From Acanthornis magna (lineage: Eukaryota; Chordata; Aves; Passeriformes; Acanthizidae): 64,000 nucleotides of DNA. The stretch lies in assembly GCA_036785705.1 (NCBI GenBank), contig JAWUZG010000028.1, positions 1,922,001-1,986,000 on the forward strand, in the 5' to 3' direction. The notes under the pieces were generated by a model, which saw only the letters and a list, made by a program, of their open reading frames with translations, was not told where the DNA came from and did not search any database. Below, piece after piece: positions 10,981 through 22,829 of the stretch. How positions within the stretch are numbered: the stretch's first letter is position 1; each line of letters starts with the position of its first letter. The position numbers and the translations under genes were made by a program.

Positions 10981-13900
10981 TCTAGAACTCTGCCTCTTTA
11001 GTATGCCAGTCAGGAAACATTACAAAATGAGACATTTGTTACTTAAGTCCCTAATTGTCTGCCACTCTTGAATGAAAAAATAAAATTGATTTGGTATCTA
11101 GATTATGTCTGTTTTATTGATCTCAACTATTGAGTACTATCCAGGAGTTGGGATTCAGACAAACAGGTGTCACTGTCAGGACTTTCTCATTAGAGCTAAG
11201 CTGAGGATAAATGCTGGTAAACTGCTTATACTCCCAGGCCAGTTCTGCATCTAATTCTCTTTTCTGGCTTCCAGGAAGCTTCCAGGGAAATAAAGGCTCT
11301 GTAAGCCCCTAAGTGTTTTGGTTAGTTGGAATATATGCTCTGTGATATGGTAGAGCTCCCTCAATAGGAGCAGAGAGACCTCTGAACCAGGAAAGCGTAC
11401 AATCCATTTATGTCTCCAGGTCTAACTCCTCTGTGAACTGGCTGAGGCCAAGGGAGGTTTAAGTTCACAGTGTGGCTCCTTCAGTCTTTAGTAAGGTCTT
11501 TCACCTCTAGCATATCCCTGATACCTCTGCAGCCCAGTCAGATATGGTTGAAAATGCCCAAGAATTGGGGAAATGGGTCAAGTGCCATACCAGATGGAGG
11601 AAACTGTGATCACATTGAACCCCTTCAAGACACCAGGCTTCAAAGGAGTTGTTTCTTTTTATTTTGGCCTAGCACAGCCAAACTTATTACTTCTCCTGTG
11701 TTCTTAAAGGACTGTCCTCCTCTTCAAAGGACCATCCTCCTCCTTCATCACTGAGGCTTCTGCCATATTTATGTCAATGCTGGACATTTTTAATCTCTGA
11801 CACTGTAGCAGATACTCACAGTACCAGTTTAATCTTTGAAGAAGCCACTGAAAAGGTCTCTGGGTCTATTTAGAGCTGGATGTATTCCCTACATGAATCA
11901 GAGCATCCTCAGGATCCCAGGACTTCCCACATCTGAATTCTCGGTGTTGCAAATGGAAGAAGCAATTGTGGCATGAGGCAGCAAGCACCAAATCTGTAAT
12001 GATCTTCCTTCAGGGAGTCAATTACATTTGCTGTTTGCCTTATGGCACACGTAGGTGATTACTGTGTGAGGGCCAGGGTGCATTTGTTTAATGTATCCTT
12101 GAACTCTTATTACATTTTCCACTCATCTTGCTAGAGCCTTATCTTCAATTACACTCCTTTCCATATGCCCCAAGCTGTTATTTGTTATAAAACCAACTTG
12201 ACCCTCTTGTATCCAAAATGTCACTGAATTAAATCAAATTTTTATACTTTTCAACTTGAACAGTTATCTCTCGATGCACATAACAAACAGATAATGAGAT
12301 CTGCATTTTATTAGACACAGTGGAGTTCGCTGATGTTTAACTATTAGGCAGAACCATTTTGCTGCTCAGTTACAATTACGTTATTTTTCTCTGTGGCTGG
12401 ATAGCTGTCAATTGCTTTAATTCATTCTAAATTTGTAGTATAGTATTTTCCTAAGTGTTGTTTGCATACAGAGAGCTGGATACATTTCTACGCTTTTTTC
12501 CTAAAAGGGAAGGGACTTTCCTGTGGTTACAATTCTCTACAGTCTAAGCTTTTTGCCTCAAAATTTTGTGACAGTTTTCCCAAGCTTTGTCTCCAAGTCA
12601 GGGATGCTTCAAAATCCCATTCTTAGCTTTAAGCATATCCTCAAACCCTGCTCATTCGGATAGGACTAAAGCACATACTTGAAATTAAACAGTTGTGAAT
12701 GAGGACGCGTTCCTGAAACAGTCCAGCTTAAAAATGCCCCACTGGCCACGTTCCAAAGGCTGACATGCCCACCATGAAGCTGTAGTGCTCTGCACATCCT
12801 GTGCTTTATAGTACGTGCTCATAATTTATCATTCACACAGTGCTCATGATGATGAAATGATAACAGCATCAAAGTGGGACCTAATCAATGTAAATATTTA
12901 GGCCCATCACAGGACGTGGAAAGATCCGCTCTCCCCAGAAGGGCCCAGCTACCATGTGATTCTCCTGCGTGCTGGGAGCCGACTCACAGAGTCATAAATA
13001 ATCCAGCTGGCAAATATCAGAAGGTTACATTCCCTCTCTGGTTCTGTGTGCATACCCCTGCTCTGGCTCAGTGCAAGGGGAGGAAGAGGGACATACAGGG
13101 AGGTGAGTCTAACGCCCTTTACATTTTAAGCCAACAAGAACAGAAGGATATATGTCGTCATTTACTGTATCTAAATTTGTGGAGGGTAATTTCTCATAAC
13201 AGGCTGCCTTGATTGCTTACAGAACATACCTTGGAGACTGGTCTTGCTTTTGTACAGCAAAAGCATGTCTCTCTTAACTTGAAGGGATAAAGGATAGAAA
13301 AGATAATAGAGTATTATTATTCAGATAAAGCAAAGAAAGCTTGTTTCAGATTGGGATGTATTTTTGAGATTTACTAAGCAGGCCACAGGATTTAGATATC
13401 TACATTTTAGACATCTCAGTCTGATATATAAAAAAAATCTTATTACATTTCAAAATAATAATTCTCCTTGAAATGAATGGAAGAGATTCATCCAGAGCCA
13501 TAGATTGCTTCAGAAAATCTATTTCCTCACCTATTTCACTGACATTCACAGAAAGCAGCTGCCATAAATTCTTATAATAAATGCTAGGCATAGGGATGGC
13601 TAACTCTGTTTGCACAACCCCAGGCTGTACAGTAAACCTCACCTCTGTAGAACAGTCCAGCTGGTTGTTTATCACTAATTGTTTGCAAGATGCACCCTAA
13701 TGGACCCGCTGTGGCTCTCCACGACCTATGGTGCTCTTCTGTAACACTTGTCATTAATCTGAGGCTGTAATGTGGTGTTTAATGGGGCAGGCCTCTCACC
13801 AGGCAGGAGGGATTACCTGGGGCAAGGACATCAGGATTTATGGTTCCATACAGTCACAGCTGTCATAGAAACAGAAAACCTCCTTGAAATGGAGAACAGG

Positions 13901-16900
13901 CACTGCGGACAGACCGTTTGTGCAACTTCCTCACAACATGTCAAGCCCAGGACTCCACCTGCACCCTCCCATCAAGATGTGGCCATACTGCAGAAGGGAT
14001 GATGGCAGGAGAAGGACAGAGCACCAACAGCCAGACTGGCTGGAGTGATACCGAAACTGGAGGGATGGGAGACACATGTGTGTGTGGGCAGCTCTGCAAG
14101 ACTGAGACTTCTAACAGGAGTCAAAGCCAAGGGTCAGGAGATGTCGTATGTGTGAATGTTGGATGGAAGGATGAAAAATGAAAATGTTGGTGGGGTCTGG
14201 GTTTTTTTCTTATTGAATTCTTGGTCATGATGACACAGTTGCATTTGCAACCCTACTGCCGAGTCAGTTGCTAGTGGTGATGTAGTAAAAGCTGCCTATG
14301 CTAACTATACTAATGCTCAGTAAAACATAGAAAAAATGAGAGACAGAGGCATACAATGAAGATGCTGAAATGTGGAAAGGAGGAAGGACACTGAGAGTTT
14401 GCCCAGAAAGTTCTGAAGATGTATCAGGTCAGATGAGGAATCCTTTTAACAACCACTGATTTCTTTGTTTTTTAAAATGAGATTCAGATTTTAAATACAT
14501 AAGCCACCTTCTGTGCAGATGACTTTAATGAAGACACCCCGTAATTCAGTAGTGTTGAAATGTAAGATTTTTACTAAATTTGTGCTGAAATTCTAATAAA
14601 ATCAGAAAAAAACTTGAGTCAAAATCTGAAAGCAGAAGGTAATCATAGATGAGGTAGGAAAAGGCAGAAACTACAAAAGGAGCCACCAGCTGACCATGCC
14701 CAACAAGGTCCCTTGCCTTTCAGATCAATGTCTGCAGGAACAAGAATTACGTGATTCATTGCATCTACCTGGAGGCTCCTGAAGAAAGGGAGGAGAGGGC
14801 TTTGAAAGGAAAGGAGAAACTCACTGGTGGCAAATGCCTGCAGCTCCCTCCAAGCCTGGTGGCTTCACTGTGTGACAAGGCAAGGGTGAGCACGCAGGTG
14901 TCCCCCAGGGTCACTCAGAGATGTTGGCCTCAGCCCCTCTTGCTGGATAGGTTTTGCCACCACCAGCTCTTGCATGAGCACATTGCCAGTGTCACACGTC
15001 CTGCCACCAGAGTGGGAGAGAACATGAAGCACCACTGAGCTTGCTGCTGCTCACACATCACGGGGCCACCAACTCTGAGCTACAGTCTGCCAACCTTGAC
15101 TCACCGATCAGCAGCCAGGAAAAAATATCCACTCTTTTAAATAAAATGCAGTGCTAGACAATTAAGAAAGGTCTGCCAACATTTTGCTGTTATAGAAGTG
15201 AATGCTGGTTGTTAAAAATAATGATGCTACTAATAAAAAGTCTTTTGAAAAACAGAGAGACATTTAGACACATTTATACAACCACTTCCATCCCATGGGT
15301 TTAGAAAATTTTATAGCAGTAGCATGAAGACTGCTTGATCAGGTGCCTGCTGTGGTAGAAGGGACCAAAATAAAATATTTCTAACATGATACTGTCAAAT
15401 TCTACGAGAGAAATTAGGTTTGGGGACCATTAAAAATTGTTGTCTTTGTTCAAATAGCTGGAAAAGTTTGCTGTCATGCCCATGATCCAGAGGCAAGCTC
15501 TTTATCAGCCTACAGGACACATTTGCAATTACTTTTCTTGCAAAGACATGGGAGCAGGCTCATTTTAGTTGCAGACAGAAAGTGTGTGGTCCCATCCTAC
15601 CATTTTACTTTTTCTAACTTGTAAATAATTCCTCTCATTTGTATGAACCTCTCACTCACTTCAATAGCAACACAGATATGAAATATAAATAAGAAAATTT
15701 CCACAGCTTTCCTATTTTCTCTAACGACTTGCCATGTTGTATGGCTTGAAAATACTGGGAATTCACCTTGCTTAAATTAAGAGCAGTTCTGCTGCTCTGC
15801 ATGACCTGGGCAGGCAGGGGCACGGAAACATTCAGCTACACTGAATAATCAGGGGGAAGAAAATATTCCACAGCTGGAAGGAAGCAGCATGTGAATATGA
15901 ATCTGAGACACTCATCGGTGGTACCCAAGCTGAGAAAGCTGTACAACTATGCCAGTGCTTCTTTTAGCAGGTGGGGATGTGGTTGTGGCTGTTCAGAGAT
16001 CTCCAGGGAAGAAAGCAGCAACCAAAAGGCCTACAAAGGAATCAGGCTGTTGGAGTAGAAGAAAAGACAGCCCTTGATATCCATATATGATGATATCCAT
16101 ATATGATGATACCCATATATGATGATAAACCATCAGTGGTTTGATTTTTGCACCTCTTTCCAACCAGTTGCAATAACAAAACTAGTCTCGAATGCTGAAG
16201 TTAGTGGAGGTCTGGGAATCAGGTACTCCAACCATGAGTTGCCCATGGGCACAGGAACACACTGACAAGGAGCTAAAGGGAGTGTACTGAAGGGAGGTAA
16301 ATGAAAAAGTTGAAGAACTTCTGGGTCAGAAAACAGTTTGGAGTGATTTCTGTTCTTAATGCGGTGAATGGATCCTAAAACATTTTGCCTCTGGAGCTCG
16401 AAAGAACATTTCCAGATGACGGATGGATTCATGTAAATAAAGGTTCAGAAACCTGTGACCTGCAAGAAGGCAGAAAGGTAACCTGGAGAACACCGCACAA
16501 CAGAAAAACCTGTGTTCAGCCTCACACTGTAACAGCCTTCCCTATAGCTTCACACCTATGCAAATTATCTGTCACAATGCATAAAGCTCAAGATAAACAA
16601 ACCTCTTCCACAACTTGGCATACGGAAAAAGGGTCTGAATTGAAATGGTAATTGAGTTTTAGAGACCCATCCATTTGCTGTCATCGTGCCATCTGTCTCC
16701 CTGGCAGAGTCCTGACAGTTTGCATTGGCAGCTTTGATTGCCAAAGCTCATGTATTAAGTTAGATTTACCTAGTCTTCCCACGCACAGTTTCTTATTTTT
16801 CTATGGCCCTGCTATTCTAGATGATTCACAGAACTGCAGGATACCGTGTACTCCCAGAAACATAATATATTTTGGTATTTTTAAACTTTTTTTTTTTTTT

Positions 16901-17710
16901 AAATCAGAAATATGGATAATTTTCTGTTGTGGTTTGTAAGCCACCTGTAGACTCCAAGTCCACCAGAGTCCAGAGAAAGACTTCATTCTCAGGGACTGAC
17001 CACAGGTAACAGAGATCACAGGTGCTGGTATATATATGTGTGAAATATTTGCTACCACCAGAATAATAAATGAAAACTGCAGATGCCTTATGAGGGCAGG
17101 ACCCCCTGAGGCAGGCTCCGAGTTATTGCATTACTGTCATAACTGCTCACTGCAAAGCACCTTTGACTAAAAGCCAATATGATGCCTAGCATAACTCTGC
17201 TGACTCCCCTGAAATTACACAGATGATTAATGTTGCCCCTTAAGGTAGGAAAGAAGAGATAAAATTATTTACATTTCATTTCTTTACACAGAGAGCAACT
17301 TTAACTGCAGCAGTGCACAGTAAAGATGTGGGAGTTGCTCTCAGACTTTATTAAGTTACGTTCCAGATGGTCCTCTGACCATGAACATGTTTTTCACTGT
17401 GCAAGAACAAAGGGTTTCATTCCAGCAGGAGTTAATTCATGTTGGGCAGAAGACAGATAAGCACTCCTGGCAGTGCATTTACTGAGACATCCACAGTACT
17501 ACAAGGTACCAGAGTCCATCCTGAATTTAGGCCAACGGGATTGTGGCTACATTCAAAAGACAAAAGCACTGAAACACCACTGACTTTACATAAGAGAGGA
17601 CTATTCTCTAGGCAAGGCAAGAGACTGCTCTTTTGTTCTTGTTCTGCTTTTAACAGCTTTTTTTCTTGTTCTGCATTTTAGTTATGCCACTGAAGTTATT
17701 GTCCTTATTT
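10981..17710. other. Intergenic, no gene recognised
   Basis: AT-rich to mixed sequence with only short chance open frames (112 codons or fewer). I saw no splice-flanked conserved exon and no RNA gene. A 16-bp tandem triplet at 16076-16127 is listed separately. Confidence 0.55.
16076..16127. repeat. 16-bp tandem repeat, about 3.25 copies
   Basis: The unit GATATCCATATATGAT occurs at 16076-16091, 16092-16107 and 16108-16123; the third copy has one change (GATACCC). A partial GATA follows. Confidence 0.95.
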
Positions 17711-18285
17711 TGACTCAGACACAATTAATTTTCTTCTTAGAAGCTGGTACAGGGCTGTATTTTGAATTTAGGATGACAATAATGTTGATAACACACTAAT
17801 GTTTTAGTTACTGCTGAGCAGTGCTTACCCTAAGTCAAGGACTTTTCAGCTTCCCGTGCTCTGCCATCAAACAAGCACACAGGGAGCTGGGAGGGAGCTC
17901 GGCCAGGGCAGCTGACCCCAGCTGGCCAGAGGGATATTCCACACCACAGAACATCGTGCCCAGTATATAAACTGGAGGGAGCTGGCTGAGGGCACTGGTT
18001 GCTGCTCAGGGATGGGCTAAGCATCCATCAGAGCAATACTGTTGCGCATCTCTTGTGTCTCTTGGATTTCATTCCCCTCTTCCTCTTTTTTTTATTAGTA
18101 CTAGCAGTAGTATCATCATCATCATCATCATTATTATTATTATTGTTGTTGTTGTTTCAATTATTAAAGTCCTCTTATTTCAATCCATGAGGTTGACTTT
18201 TTTTTCCCAAATCTCCTCCCCACTTGGGAGGGGAGCAAGTGGCTGCATGGGATGGTAGTCATTCAGTTGGTGGCTTCCTAAAGGA
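17711..18285 (+). mobile_element. Solo ERV-type LTR, copy 2
   Basis: This belongs to the same family as the LTR at 1771-2351. Shared landmarks in the same order are AATGTTGATAACACAC (near 17781), GTCAAGGACTTTT, GCTGGGAGGGAG, GGGATATTCCACACCA, a TATAAA box (17966-17971) and an ATTAAA signal (18163-18168), then the C-rich CTCCTCCCCA and a G-rich tail. Upstream of the poly(A) signal it carries a triplet microsatellite (18112-18156) that copy 1 lacks. No internal retroviral genes lie beside it. Edges are approximate, because the 3' end has decayed. Confidence 0.7.
18112..18156. repeat. Compound triplet microsatellite (ATC)n(ATT)n(GTT)n
   Basis: Three consecutive triplet runs occur: ATC about six times, ATT/TAT about five times, GTT about four times. 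The array lies inside the second LTR, 5' of its ATTAAA signal. Confidence 0.95.
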
Positions 18286-18855
18286 AAGCTTGCATGCCCT
18301 AAGCTGCATTAGACCTGCCTGAGGAACAGTTTGCCAGTCATACAAATAAAAAGCCAACAGGATTTCAACTCATTGTTTTAATTTCTATCCCAAGACAGAG
18401 AGACTTTTCAAAGTTCTTCATAAGCATCTGAACCAAGGGAGCCCAATTTGGTGAACAGGTCAGTCAGTGGCACTCTGTGGGGGTGTGGGGCACTCAGGTC
18501 CTCCTTGTTCTTGCTCCAAGGTACTCCCACAATCCTACTGAGTTTCTTACTAATACACAACAGGATTAATCTCTGCTTCTCAGTCAGGAAATCGCTCCAC
18601 TTTGAAGTAAGTAATTACATGTTACTGGGAGAGAAAGGCTGACTGCAACTGTGGCCCTTGGCTGGCATGTTAGAAAACCTCAAGTAAGTCCATGCTCCAG
18701 TAAATATGTGATTATTAACCAGCTGCAACACCAGAAACCTGAGATAGCGCTAACCAGAGAAGCCAGGGCTTGTCAGTGGAAATACTTCCATGAGCTACAA
18801 AATATCAGGATCCAAGCTCCTAACCTGAGTTTCCATGCTTGGAACCTTGGTTGCA
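18286..18855. other. Intergenic, no gene recognised
   Basis: Mixed-composition sequence between the LTR and the next CR1 fragment. I see nothing identifiable. Confidence 0.5.
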
Positions 18856-18909
18856 ACCAGGTGATCTTGAAGGTTCCTTCCAACCCAAACCTTTCTGTGA
18901 TTCTATGAT
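18856..18909 (+). mobile_element. CR1 LINE 3'-end fragment
   Basis: GGTGATCTTGAAGGTTCCTTCCAACCC leads into TTCTGTGATTCTATGA, the forward 3' terminus of CR1. Only about 55 bases remain. Confidence 0.85.
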
Positions 18910-19864
18910 CTTGGTTTCAGAACACTAGAGTGACATCAGAACTGAGGATGGGCTCTGAGGGTACGAGAACAACCTCACAGCCTGTGCATTTTTACTGTGG
19001 TCATGTTTGACATTTTGCAGTTGGAGAGGAGTGGGTAGTCTGCTGTGTGTCCAAAAAGCAGAGCTGGATGTGCTGTGAGGCTGGACTGAGGCTGGTTGAA
19101 AGTTAAATGAAATTCAAGTTGAATACCTGAGGTTCAGAAATTGCCGTGACAGCATGCACATTTACTGAGCAGTCTGGCTGGCAACTGAGCACAGCTTTCA
19201 GTGCTGGTGTATATACACAGTGAGAATATGTGTTCCTTTCATCCTTGTATAACCTAGCAGCTCCACCTACCTTGTAGACTGAAATTCTCATTCATTCATT
19301 GAGCATGCCCAGCAAAAACTCCTCCTGAGCTTTCTCCTCTCTCTTTTCTGCCAGTTTTAAGGGCAGAGGTTCAAAAGATGTGCATAGAGATTACAAATAT
19401 AAATCCATTCACCCTTTTTGAAGAAGCAGATAATACTTGGATGTGTGTTTAGGCAGTGGCACTGATTACATTGTGAATTCCCTCCTAACCTCCAAGCATC
19501 AGATACATATTTTGAATTGGAAGGTACCTCCAGTAAATGGCATTTAGTAGCAAGCAGTATTTAATGTCTTTACTGGAGGGGATGCTGCTAAATCCAGGGA
19601 AGTCTTGTCACTTTTCATTCTGCTGGCTCCATCAGTGAAGATGTGAGATAATCCTGATTTTGTAAGGATTTAGATCTTTTTCTCAGAGACTTTCACAGAT
19701 GTGATCACTCCACAAGCAGCATCCACTCGCTAAAGATCTCAGCCTCAGTTCTGAGAAAATGAATAGTCTTACTAATCTGTGCAAAGTAAACAGCATTTTG
19801 TCCTTAAAAATAACAATATTTAGTCACCACCAGAATCTCGTGTATTCAGCCAACGTGCCAAAAG
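18910..19864. other. Intergenic, no gene recognised
   Basis: No repeat, RNA or coding signal was recognised in this interval. Confidence 0.5.
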
Positions 19865-20095
19865 AATTCAGAATCAGAATTGTGGAATGATGTAGATTGG
19901 GAGAGACCTCTGGAGATTACCCAGTCCAACCCCCACTGAAGAGGGGCTAACTTCAAAGTCAGCTCAGGTTACTCACAGTGCTGTCCAGCTGAATATTGAA
20001 CATCAATAAGGATGGAGATTTCACAGCCTCTTTGAACTGATTTCAGAGTTTGACCACTCTCCAGGTGAATATTTATTTCTTAGTTTCTAATTGGA
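19865..20095 (-). mobile_element. Older CR1 LINE, 3' part (interrupted)
   Basis: The piece begins with a diverged CR1 3' tail (AGAATCAGAATTGTGGAATG), followed by GAGAGACCTCTGGAGATTACCCAGTCCAACCC and the CAGCCTCTTTGAACTGATTTCAG and TTTGACCACTCTCCAGGTGAA segments, in the order of a CR1 3' region on the minus strand. It stops abruptly where a fresh CR1 tail starts at about 20096 and appears to resume at about 20845. It is more diverged than the inserted copy. Confidence 0.8.
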
Positions 20096-20840
20096 ATATA
20101 GAATCATAGAATGGTTTAGGCAGAAGGGAACCTGAGACATCATCTAGTTCCAGCCACTCTGCCATGAGCAGGGACACTTTCCACAAGACCAGAGCCCCAT
20201 CCAACCTGTCCTTGAAAACTTTCAGGGATGGGGCATCCACAACTTCTTCGAGCAGCCTGTTCCAGTGACTGGCCACCCTCACTGGAAAGAATTTCTTCCA
20301 ATTTAATGCTAGCCTAATCCAATCTAAACCTACCTCCATCACCCTAAAGCTGCCACCTCTTGTTCTCTCATGCAATCCCTTTTTTGAAAGTCCCTCTCCA
20401 GCTCTCTTGTAGCCCCTCTAGGTACTGGAAGGTGCTATAAGGTCCCCCCAGAGCTTTCTCTTCTCCAGGCTGAATAACCCCAACTCTCTGTCTTCACAGC
20501 AGAGGTGCTCCAGCCATCTGAGCATCTTCATGGCCTCCTCTGGACTCACTCCACCAGGTCCACATCTTTCCTGTGCTGCTGGATGCAGCACTGCAGGTGG
20601 GATCCTACAAGACTGGAGGAGACGGAAAGAACCCACTCTGGCCATGCTGCTTGTGGTGCAGTCCAGGACATGGATGACTTCCTGTGCTGCCAGCGCACAT
20701 TGCCAGCTCATGTTGAGCTTCTCATCAACCAACACCCCCAAGTCAGCACCTGATGTTGTGACTCTCACTCATTGCACCCCATCCAATCGCTGTGCATCTC
20801 TAAGGGAGAGTTTACTCTCACCCTCTCTATGCCCACCCCT
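20096..20840 (-). mobile_element. Younger 5'-truncated CR1 LINE, inserted in an older CR1
   Basis: A CR1 copy of about 740 bp, starting on the plus strand with its 3' tail TAGAATCATAGAATGGTTTAGG. On the minus strand the end of the CR1 reverse-transcriptase reading frame can still be read around 20170-20310 (for example NRLLEEVVDAPSLKVFKDRL), and the frame then runs into the 3' UTR. Further upstream the copy has the CTTCTCCAGGCTGAATAACCCC and GGCCTCCTCTGGACTCACTCC landmarks. The 5' end, near 20750-20840, drifts away from what I expect of CR1 and is uncertain. The copy is truncated and non-functional. Confidence 0.85.
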
Positions 20841-21216
20841 GAGATAGCTGGAGATAGACAGCTACAGATTTTCCCTTAGCCTTCTCTTTTTAGGATTGAT
20901 AAACTTAGTTCTTCTTGTCTTTACACATCATTTACGAGTCTGCTCATCAACTTGATTACCTTTGACTGGACTTCCCCCAGTGAGGAGCCCCCAAACTGGT
21001 CGTAAAATTCCAAGGTTTGTTGGACAGAGGGAAATAGTTATATCACTAAACCTGATGGACGCAGTCTTGCTCATATAGGCCAAGATGCTCCTGCTCCAGA
21101 ATGTGTCCTGGAGACCCAGAAGGTCCTCCTCTCAATAAGGTTGTCTACCCAGTCAGTCCCCAACCTGTACTCTTGTGTAGGACTCTTCCATCCCAAGTGC
21201 AGACCTTTGCATTTCC
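20841..21216 (-). mobile_element. Older CR1 LINE, continuation 5' of the nested insertion
   Basis: Landmarks follow the CR1 order again: GATAGACAGCTACAGATTTTCCC, TAGCCTTCTCTTTTTAGGATTGATAAACTTAG, GACTGGACTTCCCCCAGTGAGGAGCCCC, then CAACCTGTACTCTTGTG and CCAAGTGCAGACCTTTGCA. It continues the fragment at 19865-20095, with roughly 90 bp of expected consensus missing at the junction. It ends where the microsatellite begins. Confidence 0.75.
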
Positions 21217-21324
21217 ATATCTATACATATATATATGCATATATATACACACACACACACATATATATACATATGTGTGCATATATATATACACATAGAT
21301 ATATACACATATGTATATACACAA
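21217..21324. repeat. TA/CA dinucleotide microsatellite
   Basis: A long run of alternating TATA, CACA and TATG motifs, abutting the 5' end of the older CR1. The alternating purine-pyrimidine sequence could adopt cruciform or Z-form DNA. Confidence 0.95.
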
Positions 21325-22600
21325 AAAAAAATGTATATAATTGTCTACATGCTCTATTTCCCTTTACTTCTCAACTGACCCATTCAACTCCAGGACCTGC
21401 CAATATAAATTTTTTTAAGTTGAGTAAGTAAGATAATGAAAGTATAAATGATTTTTCTTGAGAACATAATCCGGTTTTACTTCTTTAGAACTAATACATT
21501 TTATTTTCATTTCCCTTTAAATGCAATTTTGTCTATTTGTTCCTGAAACAAAAAATAATAATCTATTTTCAGGAGCACATATTTCACAATTTGTGGTTGA
21601 TTCTGTTAATTCTGGGTCACAGGTTTTTCTAGGAAGAGTCCACACAACAAAAAGCTCTCAGTCCTGGTAATTGCTAAGTGTTTTGATCAATATAATGACA
21701 GTCAAGGATGTTTTGCACCTTACAAACCAGGAATTTTAAAGAGGCTTTATGAAAGCCTGCAAACCTCATTTGTCCTTCAAGTTGAAGTAAAAAACCTACT
21801 CATTCCAAAATTGTCAGCATTCTTGTGTATAAAAGATAAAATAATAATTTCTCCCCCCAAAAGATGGCAGTTTATTTCCAAAAGTATGATATAGTCTCTA
21901 AGGCTACATCTGTTCCAGTACCACAATAGGTCAGATCCCTTGTTCTGAGAATGAGTAGCACAGCACTGAATGAACCCACACTGGGAAGGTCTCACCCCCC
22001 CCAAAACAAGGTCCTGGACCTGTTTTGGATATGCTGCTTTGCATTTCCCTTGGTAACACAGAGGAACAAATAGCAGCACTGAAAAACATCTTGCACATTA
22101 TCCCTTGTTATTGTTACTTGCTGTTTTCATTAAAAATTCCAGAGAGGTTCAGGAGAGGCAGGAGGAAGCACCAGTTTGGTTTTACCCTCCGCATACTGTG
22201 AGCATGGAATGCATTGGGTACTCCCTGAACATCTCTGTCTGTATTCTCCCCAACTCTCTCAAACTGCAGCTCACCAGCAAATGTCATTGTCTCCAGATCT
22301 TAACACAGATGCCCTTCCTTCCCTCTCCCCCAAGAGATGCAAACTGTGAGCCCCACATTAGTCCCTGCCGGCCTCTCACCTCACATGCCTGACCCAAAAG
22401 CTCTTTGGACCTGTTATCCCTGGACAGTCTGGAGAAGCAGAGTGCCAGCACCAGCGCAGCCCTGCCTGGATGCCATCCAAGGCTTGTGGGCTGGAGCTGG
22501 CTGGCATCCCTGCACAGAGCTCGGGCACAGGGAACCCTGCTCGGTGGGGTTAAATTCTGACTTCTGCTACGAGGCCCAGAATCCCACTGCTCATCACAAT
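21325..22600. other. Intergenic upstream of HTR5A
   Basis: AT-rich, then mixed sequence. Open frames of 100 codons or fewer have no recognisable domains. I see no repeat or RNA gene. Confidence 0.5.
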
Positions 22601-22800
22601 TAGCGTGCTAAAAACCAGGGGAAATGCTCAAGCATTTCATTAATGGCTAATGTTATTACATGTACAATTAATAAGAGCAGTCAAGTGAATGATTATTTCT
22701 AATAAAAGGCCCGACAATTGCTAACAAGTTAGGAAATGCCAGCGCAGAAGTTAAAGAAATAATCCCCTGCCACGTTGCCCTACACAGAATAACCGAGGTT
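22601..22800. promoter_or_regulatory. ATTA-rich element just upstream of the HTR5A CpG island (candidate)
   Basis: A dense cluster of homeodomain-type cores occurs here (CAATTAG, CATTAATGG, GTTATTAC, CAATTAATAAG, CAATTGC), together with a perfect 8-bp inverted repeat GAAATGCT-CA-AGCATTTC at 22621-22638. It ends about 50 bases before the CpG island begins. Its composition and lack of repeats look like a conserved proximal enhancer, but conservation cannot be tested here. Confidence 0.3.
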
Positions 22801-22829
22801 ACTAACAGGTTTGCTGGGCGCAGACTGTA

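Noticed and set aside
20073..20768. Minus-strand frames of 100 and 116 codons
   Set aside because: They are explained by the CR1 LINE: the first is the end of its reverse-transcriptase frame running into the 3' UTR.
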